From positions 42,063,550 through 42,127,549 of the forward strand of contig OY294044.1 of assembly GCA_958510825.1 (NCBI GenBank): 64,000 nt of DNA, given 5' to 3'. The stretch is from Brachypterus glaber (taxonomy: Eukaryota; Arthropoda; Insecta; Coleoptera; Kateretidae). Positions within the stretch are counted from its first letter, which is position 1; the number at the start of each line of letters is the position of its first letter. The notes under the pieces were generated by a model. That model was not told where the DNA came from, ran no database searches, and saw nothing but the letters and a program-made list of their open reading frames with translations. The position numbers and the translations under genes were made by a program. Shown here piece by piece: positions 59,661 through 64,000 of this stretch.

Positions 59661-60565
59661 TAGTCCAGTAAAATAATAAATATAAATTGCAATAAATTTA
59701 ACCCGCTGATATTTTTAAAGGTTTAAAGGTAGTTCTGGATACTAACAAGACACTCCGGTTAGTTTTTCACCGGGTGATTTGGATAAGGGGTGTCCGCTAT
59801 CTTGAATTTTAGGGGTGCGTTGCTTAACATGCATCTTACGATAAAAATTCATATAACCAATTTTGTTAAGCAGGAAATTTCAAACAATTTTTGTTTAGAT
59901 TATTTTTTTAATATATTAATAAAAATCGAGTTAATTCAAAAATTGGAGGTGAAATTGTTTTTTTTTTTATAGCCAAATTATTCATCGGACGATAAAAGTG
60001 GTTATAAGCAAACTTATAGCTTTTGAAAGTTTCATAGATTATAAATTTTGATAGGTACTTTGGTACGGTTACAGAGGGCGCAACTCGACTTTCAGGGCTC
60101 ACTGTATACACTGTATACATGTAACCGTAACAAAACACTTATAAAAATGCATAATATATTAAACTTATAGAGAATTTTAAGACCTACAAGTATACTTATT
60201 ACCACTTTTACCCTCCGATAAATAATTTGGCTGAAAAATCGAAAAAAACTATTTCACCCCCAACGTGGCCATTTTTGAATATTTATAATTCGATTATTAT
60301 TAATAAAAAATTATTCAAACAAAAATTGTTGAAAATTTTCTTCTTAATAAAATTAGTTATATACATTTTTATCGTAAAATGCATATTTAGCGAGATAACC
60401 GCACTCACCCCTAAAATTCAAGATAGCGGACACCCCTTATGCAAATCACCCGGTGAAAAACTAACCGGAGTGTCTTGTAAGTATCCACAACTACTCTTTA
60501 AAATATCAGCCCGTGTACATTTATTGCAATTTAACATATGAATTTCTCGTTATTTGACTGGACTA
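59661..60565. mobile_element. 905-bp fold-back element, copy 2 of 36336-37169
   Basis: Ends TAGTCCAGTAAAATAA and TTATTTGACTGGACTA. Arms and centre (tacggttacagagggcgcaa) match copy 1. Differences are point changes and short indels. Open frames of 60-104 codons in the arms are not conserved and are rejected as genes. Confidence 0.8.
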
Positions 60566-60775
60566 AAGCTATTGAGCTAATTTAAATAAGGATTAAGTAT
60601 AGTCATAAATTTTTATCATCTAAAATACATAATTTTAATAGAAGTGATCAATTTAACTCTACTTGTATTTTTCTAGAAAAATTTAAGCTAGGTAACAAGA
60701 AGCCTAACAAAAACCAAACACACAAAAAATTTTATAGAAAAAATTCCGACTATATATACTTTAGCTAAAATAAGT

Positions 60776-60872
60776 TTTTCTACGAGCGTGCGGAAAAATA
60801 TCTGTTTCCTCACTCATGTACGTAAGGAAAGAAGGCATTTCTCGCACGGATAAATATTGTTTAATTTCTTAG
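60776..60872. repeat. Interrupted palindrome (copy H)
   Basis: gtgcggaaaaat pairs with atttctcgcac, and tttcct with aggaaa, around cactcatgtacgta. Confidence 0.4.
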
Positions 60873-61338
60873 TTGAGTAGTGTCATTCTTATTATATTTA
60901 TTCATAAAATTATAAAAATTTCTTAACTGTTAATTGTTTTTAAAAACATGTTGTAGTCGAAAACTTTAATTTTGATAGTCGGGGCAAAATGCCAAGTTCC
61001 TACCCAATAAGTAATAATCATATATTTTGGTGAAAAGTTTATTACTTATATTTTTTATTATGTAGGTATAAACACACTATCCCCTGCAAAGTGTATAATA
61101 CCAAATGTGAAGCATTTTTATAGTAAATTATCTTTTCTACTTCATATTTAATTTTCATTATTTTTTTTTTATTTTGTATTACAGACGGTGAATGCATATC
61201 TATAATATGATATCGTACATAAAATATATTGACATGAAAAGTACAAACAACGTTACGTTTCCTATATAAAATTTTTTTGATATATTTTTTATTAAAAGTA
61301 AAAACAACTTTTTGCAAATTTCGAAGAATATTAAAAAT

Positions 61339-62287
61339 ATACCGGGTGTCACAGATCATATGTACACCCCCCTTAACTTCTGTATTTATAAAGATAAAAT
61401 TTTGAAAGCTTGTGCCTATAATGTACTTAAGGAACCTCAACTTTTGACATTCAAAGCAACATTTTTCTGCTATTTTTAGCGCGACATCTAAATGCCTTAT
61501 ATTTTTGGAATCTGTACACTTTTCTGAGAACACTGATACCACATAAGGGGTCGTCCATAAAATACGTCACGCAAATTGACCAACATTCATACCTTCATAC
61601 CCCGTTTCTCGTATTATTAAAGGCTGTAGAGATTTTAAATTTTGGCTACCCCCTAACACTCACCCTATTGGAGGGGGGTAGCCAAAATATGAAATCTCTA
61701 CATTCTTTAATAACGCGTTATTAAAGGCTGTAGAGATTTTGAATTTTGGCTACCCCCCTAACACTCCCCCTATGAAGTGTATTAATTTTGGTCAATTGGC
61801 GTGACGTATTTTATGGACGACCCCTAAGTGAAATTTAAAATGTAAAATTTTATTTTAATTTAGTTTTAATTTTTTAACTAGGTGAGCCATGAAATGCTTA
61901 ATTAACTTTAATGAACCACAGAAATCCTAAAAAATTATTTTCTCTTAACTTATAATAATTCTTCAAATTAGGAGGTTTTAAGCGAGTCTTGAATTTTTAC
62001 ACCCATGGTACCATTATACCATTTAAAACTTCAAGGAATGTGGAATCGATCCATATTTTTTTATACAAGTGAAATAATTACCTTTATTTTATTCGTTTTG
62101 ACTACAATTTTAATTTTACTTCTGGATAAAAATAGCAATGCTTAAGCTAAAACCGGAAGTAGCTGATTGTTTCATAGGTCAAAAGCTGAGGTATCTTTAG
62201 TACATTAGATGTACCAATTTTTCAAGTTTTATCTTTATAAATACAGAAGTTAAGGGTGGTGTACCTATGATCTGTGACAGCCGGTAT
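61339..62287. mobile_element. Fold-back element with nested MITE
   Basis: Edges taccgggtgtcacagatcat and tgatctgtgacagccggta. Arms match through aacttctgtatttataaaga and its inverse. The MITE at 61546-61825 is inserted in the left half. A 166-codon minus-strand frame (61042-61542) runs across the left edge and is not supported as a gene. Confidence 0.7.
61546..61825. mobile_element. 280-bp MITE with ggggtcgtccataaaatacg ends
   Basis: Both ends read aggggtcgtccataaaatac and continue gtcacgc inward. The inside holds two inverted copies of aaaggctgtagagattttaa and ggctaccccctaacactc, so the element is itself a double palindrome. The fragment at 53760-53880 shares atgaaatctctaca and the attacgtaat end. 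Confidence 0.8.
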
Positions 62288-62289
62288 AC

Positions 62290-64000
62290 AGGGTTATTTA
62301 CGGAAGTGGCGTATTAAAAGTTTATGGAGAACCAATAATTTTAAAAATCTGATATTTTTCATTTTGGGGTTGTTGAATCGATTACAAATATTTTTATGCT
62401 TATGCCATTTTCGGTTGTAACGGAAGTGGCACAACTTTATTTTTTTTAAGTGTTATTTATATATATATATATTTTTTATTTTTTAAAATTGGTTTATTTT
62501 AATGTCTTTCCCAGGTAGTTTTTGAGTTATTCAAGTTTTTAGCTAAAAACTAGCCAATTCAAGCAAACATAAAAAAATTAATTTCTCCCTGATTTTTTAA
62601 GCTGAAGAAAAGTTGTTTTGTGGTTTACCTAATGATACTTAACAGAATTATCCTAAGCCGAAATAGAACCCAAAATATATACAGGGTGTCTCAGAAAGTA
62701 GGTCGAATCTAACAAATTTAAAATAGCTCATTTTTTTTTAAATGGCACTCTATTTTTTTTTCTATTTAGTAAAATAAGGAATTAAATTTTCTTTAAAATG
62801 AATATAGGATACGCTATACCTAACATTAACCGTTTTCGAGTTATTTGCAAATTATTGTCAAAAAAGGCGTATTTCTGTAAATTTGTATTTAATCAAGTAG
62901 GCCTGTAAATGTTTCGATTTAATTTCTTTAACTTAAATGCCACCGTAATTTTCCTGATAAAAAAGAGTAAAACAAGCCGTGAAGATACAAAAACAAATTG
63001 TAATTGATATCGTTGTAGGCTTAACAATATCCCCTGCATGAAAAAAATTAATTTAACATGGTGTGATTTATATATAATTCGAAACAGATATAAAAATATC
63101 TAAACATTTTTTTATACCTAACTTGTCTTACTTTGCATTTTTGTTGGCAAAGTGTATTTTTTTATTAAATTCAATTAAAATTAGAATTTAAATACAACTA
63201 AATAGAAATTTTCGCATGGATGCATAAACTGTAAAAAATAGGGGTAAAATTTAAAACTAATATTAAGATTAAATTATAAAATAAGATTTAAACCGAACTG
63301 GTAATTTACCCTTTAAATTTACGATAGCATCCTAAACTCAAGTTTTAAAATTAAAATATTATTTTAAAATTAGGTACAGTATTAAATTCGGAAAAATTTT
63401 ACAATGTTATTTAAAAAATCTGGAACCGATAAGCAGTAATTAAACTACAGCTAATATTTTTTACAGTGTAGAATCAGATATTTAAATTAGTTTTATTTAA
63501 AAAATAAATAAATGCTTTAGGTAATTATTTTAAAAAAAAATAAAATTTTAATTAAATTTTGTTACAGAAAAATAGCTAAATGGACCGAAAGATTTTTTTA
63601 TTTTTAGTTTTAATTGATAGATTTATTAAAACAAAAAGTTTTTGAAAAAAAATAAAGTTAGCAAGGAGTTTAACTAAAAGTTTGTTCTGGTCCACCGTAT
63701 TATATTAATAGAGGTTAGAAGTAAAAAAAGGGAAAAATGTTATAGGAAATAGTTCATTTTAATTCTTTAAAGATTATTTTATATTGCTGCAAATAATAAA
63801 ATGCAGGTAGGTTGAACTCTGTTTTCTTATAAAAATAGAAAGCTTAACCAATAATTTTATTTATTTTTTTCCCTAGTTACATTAGTATGAACTAGTTTTA
63901 CAAAAATTAAACAAAAAAAAATAATTTTAATTTTTTCGCCCTAGTGACATGTATGAACTAGTTTTACAAAAACTAAATAAAATAAAATAATATTAATAAT
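62290..64000. other. AT-rich sequence with no supported gene
   Basis: Short tatacagggt edges at about 62284 and 62681 indicate ends of decayed fold-back elements. At 63890-63970 a short segment around agtatgaactagttttacaa is duplicated (63883 and 63949). Nothing else is recognised. Confidence 0.4.

Noticed and set aside
61042..61542. 166-codon minus-strand frame
   Set aside because: It runs across the edge of a fold-back element into unrelated AT-rich sequence; no family resemblance and a composition like the local noise.

Overview
The window is about 64 kb of AT-rich animal DNA, best read as an insect nuclear genome. It has long spliced genes with GT/AG introns, dense fold-back and MITE-type DNA transposons, one LINE fragment, and clear arthropod orthologues. 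The order cannot be fixed from the sequence; a beetle-like genome is only a guess.

Two host genes are recognisable and they converge. On the plus strand, the last coding exon of an UNC93-like multi-pass membrane protein lies at 6265-6545, so bases 1-6264 are its last intron (or part of it). On the minus strand, ten exons from 52476 down to 24455 join with consistent reading phase into 612 codons of a class VI POU-domain transcription factor, the orthologue of Drosophila pdm3 and vertebrate POU6F1/POU6F2. The POU-specific domain is split over exons 7-9 of this list and the homeodomain over exons 9-10. The first listed exon begins in phase 0 without its own initiator, so either an upstream exon exists or translation starts at an internal Met. 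The GC-rich, non-repetitive block at 54930-55260 is the best candidate for upstream promoter or exon sequence.

The UNC93-like intron holds a nearly intact 3156-bp DNA transposon (2765-5920). It has 189-bp terminal inverted repeats starting CAC, a perfect 4-bp target-site duplication (AGCG), and a transposase-like ORF of 624 codons whose N-terminal part is cut off by one frameshift in an A10 tract. A non-autonomous 1808-bp element in pdm3 intron 8 (26713-28520) has the same hallmarks (CAC ends, 4-bp duplication TGTT).

From about 6.7 to 24.2 kb there is no convincing host gene. That region is a nest of large fold-back elements (9.25-11.78, 12.42-14.74 and 14.8-15.6 kb), minisatellites (12.1-12.4 and 16.3-17.85 kb), a decayed zinc-ribbon-like pseudogene (18.1 kb) and smaller MITEs. 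The pdm3 introns hold many further MITEs, including TTAA-bounded, TA-bounded and fold-back types, plus a LINE fragment nested in a TIR element.

The most unusual signals are the CAC/4-bp-duplication transposon family, and a set of interrupted palindromes whose stems differ from copy to copy while the CTCG-CCGC...GTGG-CTCG loop is kept. Two of these lie close downstream of pdm3 splice donors.
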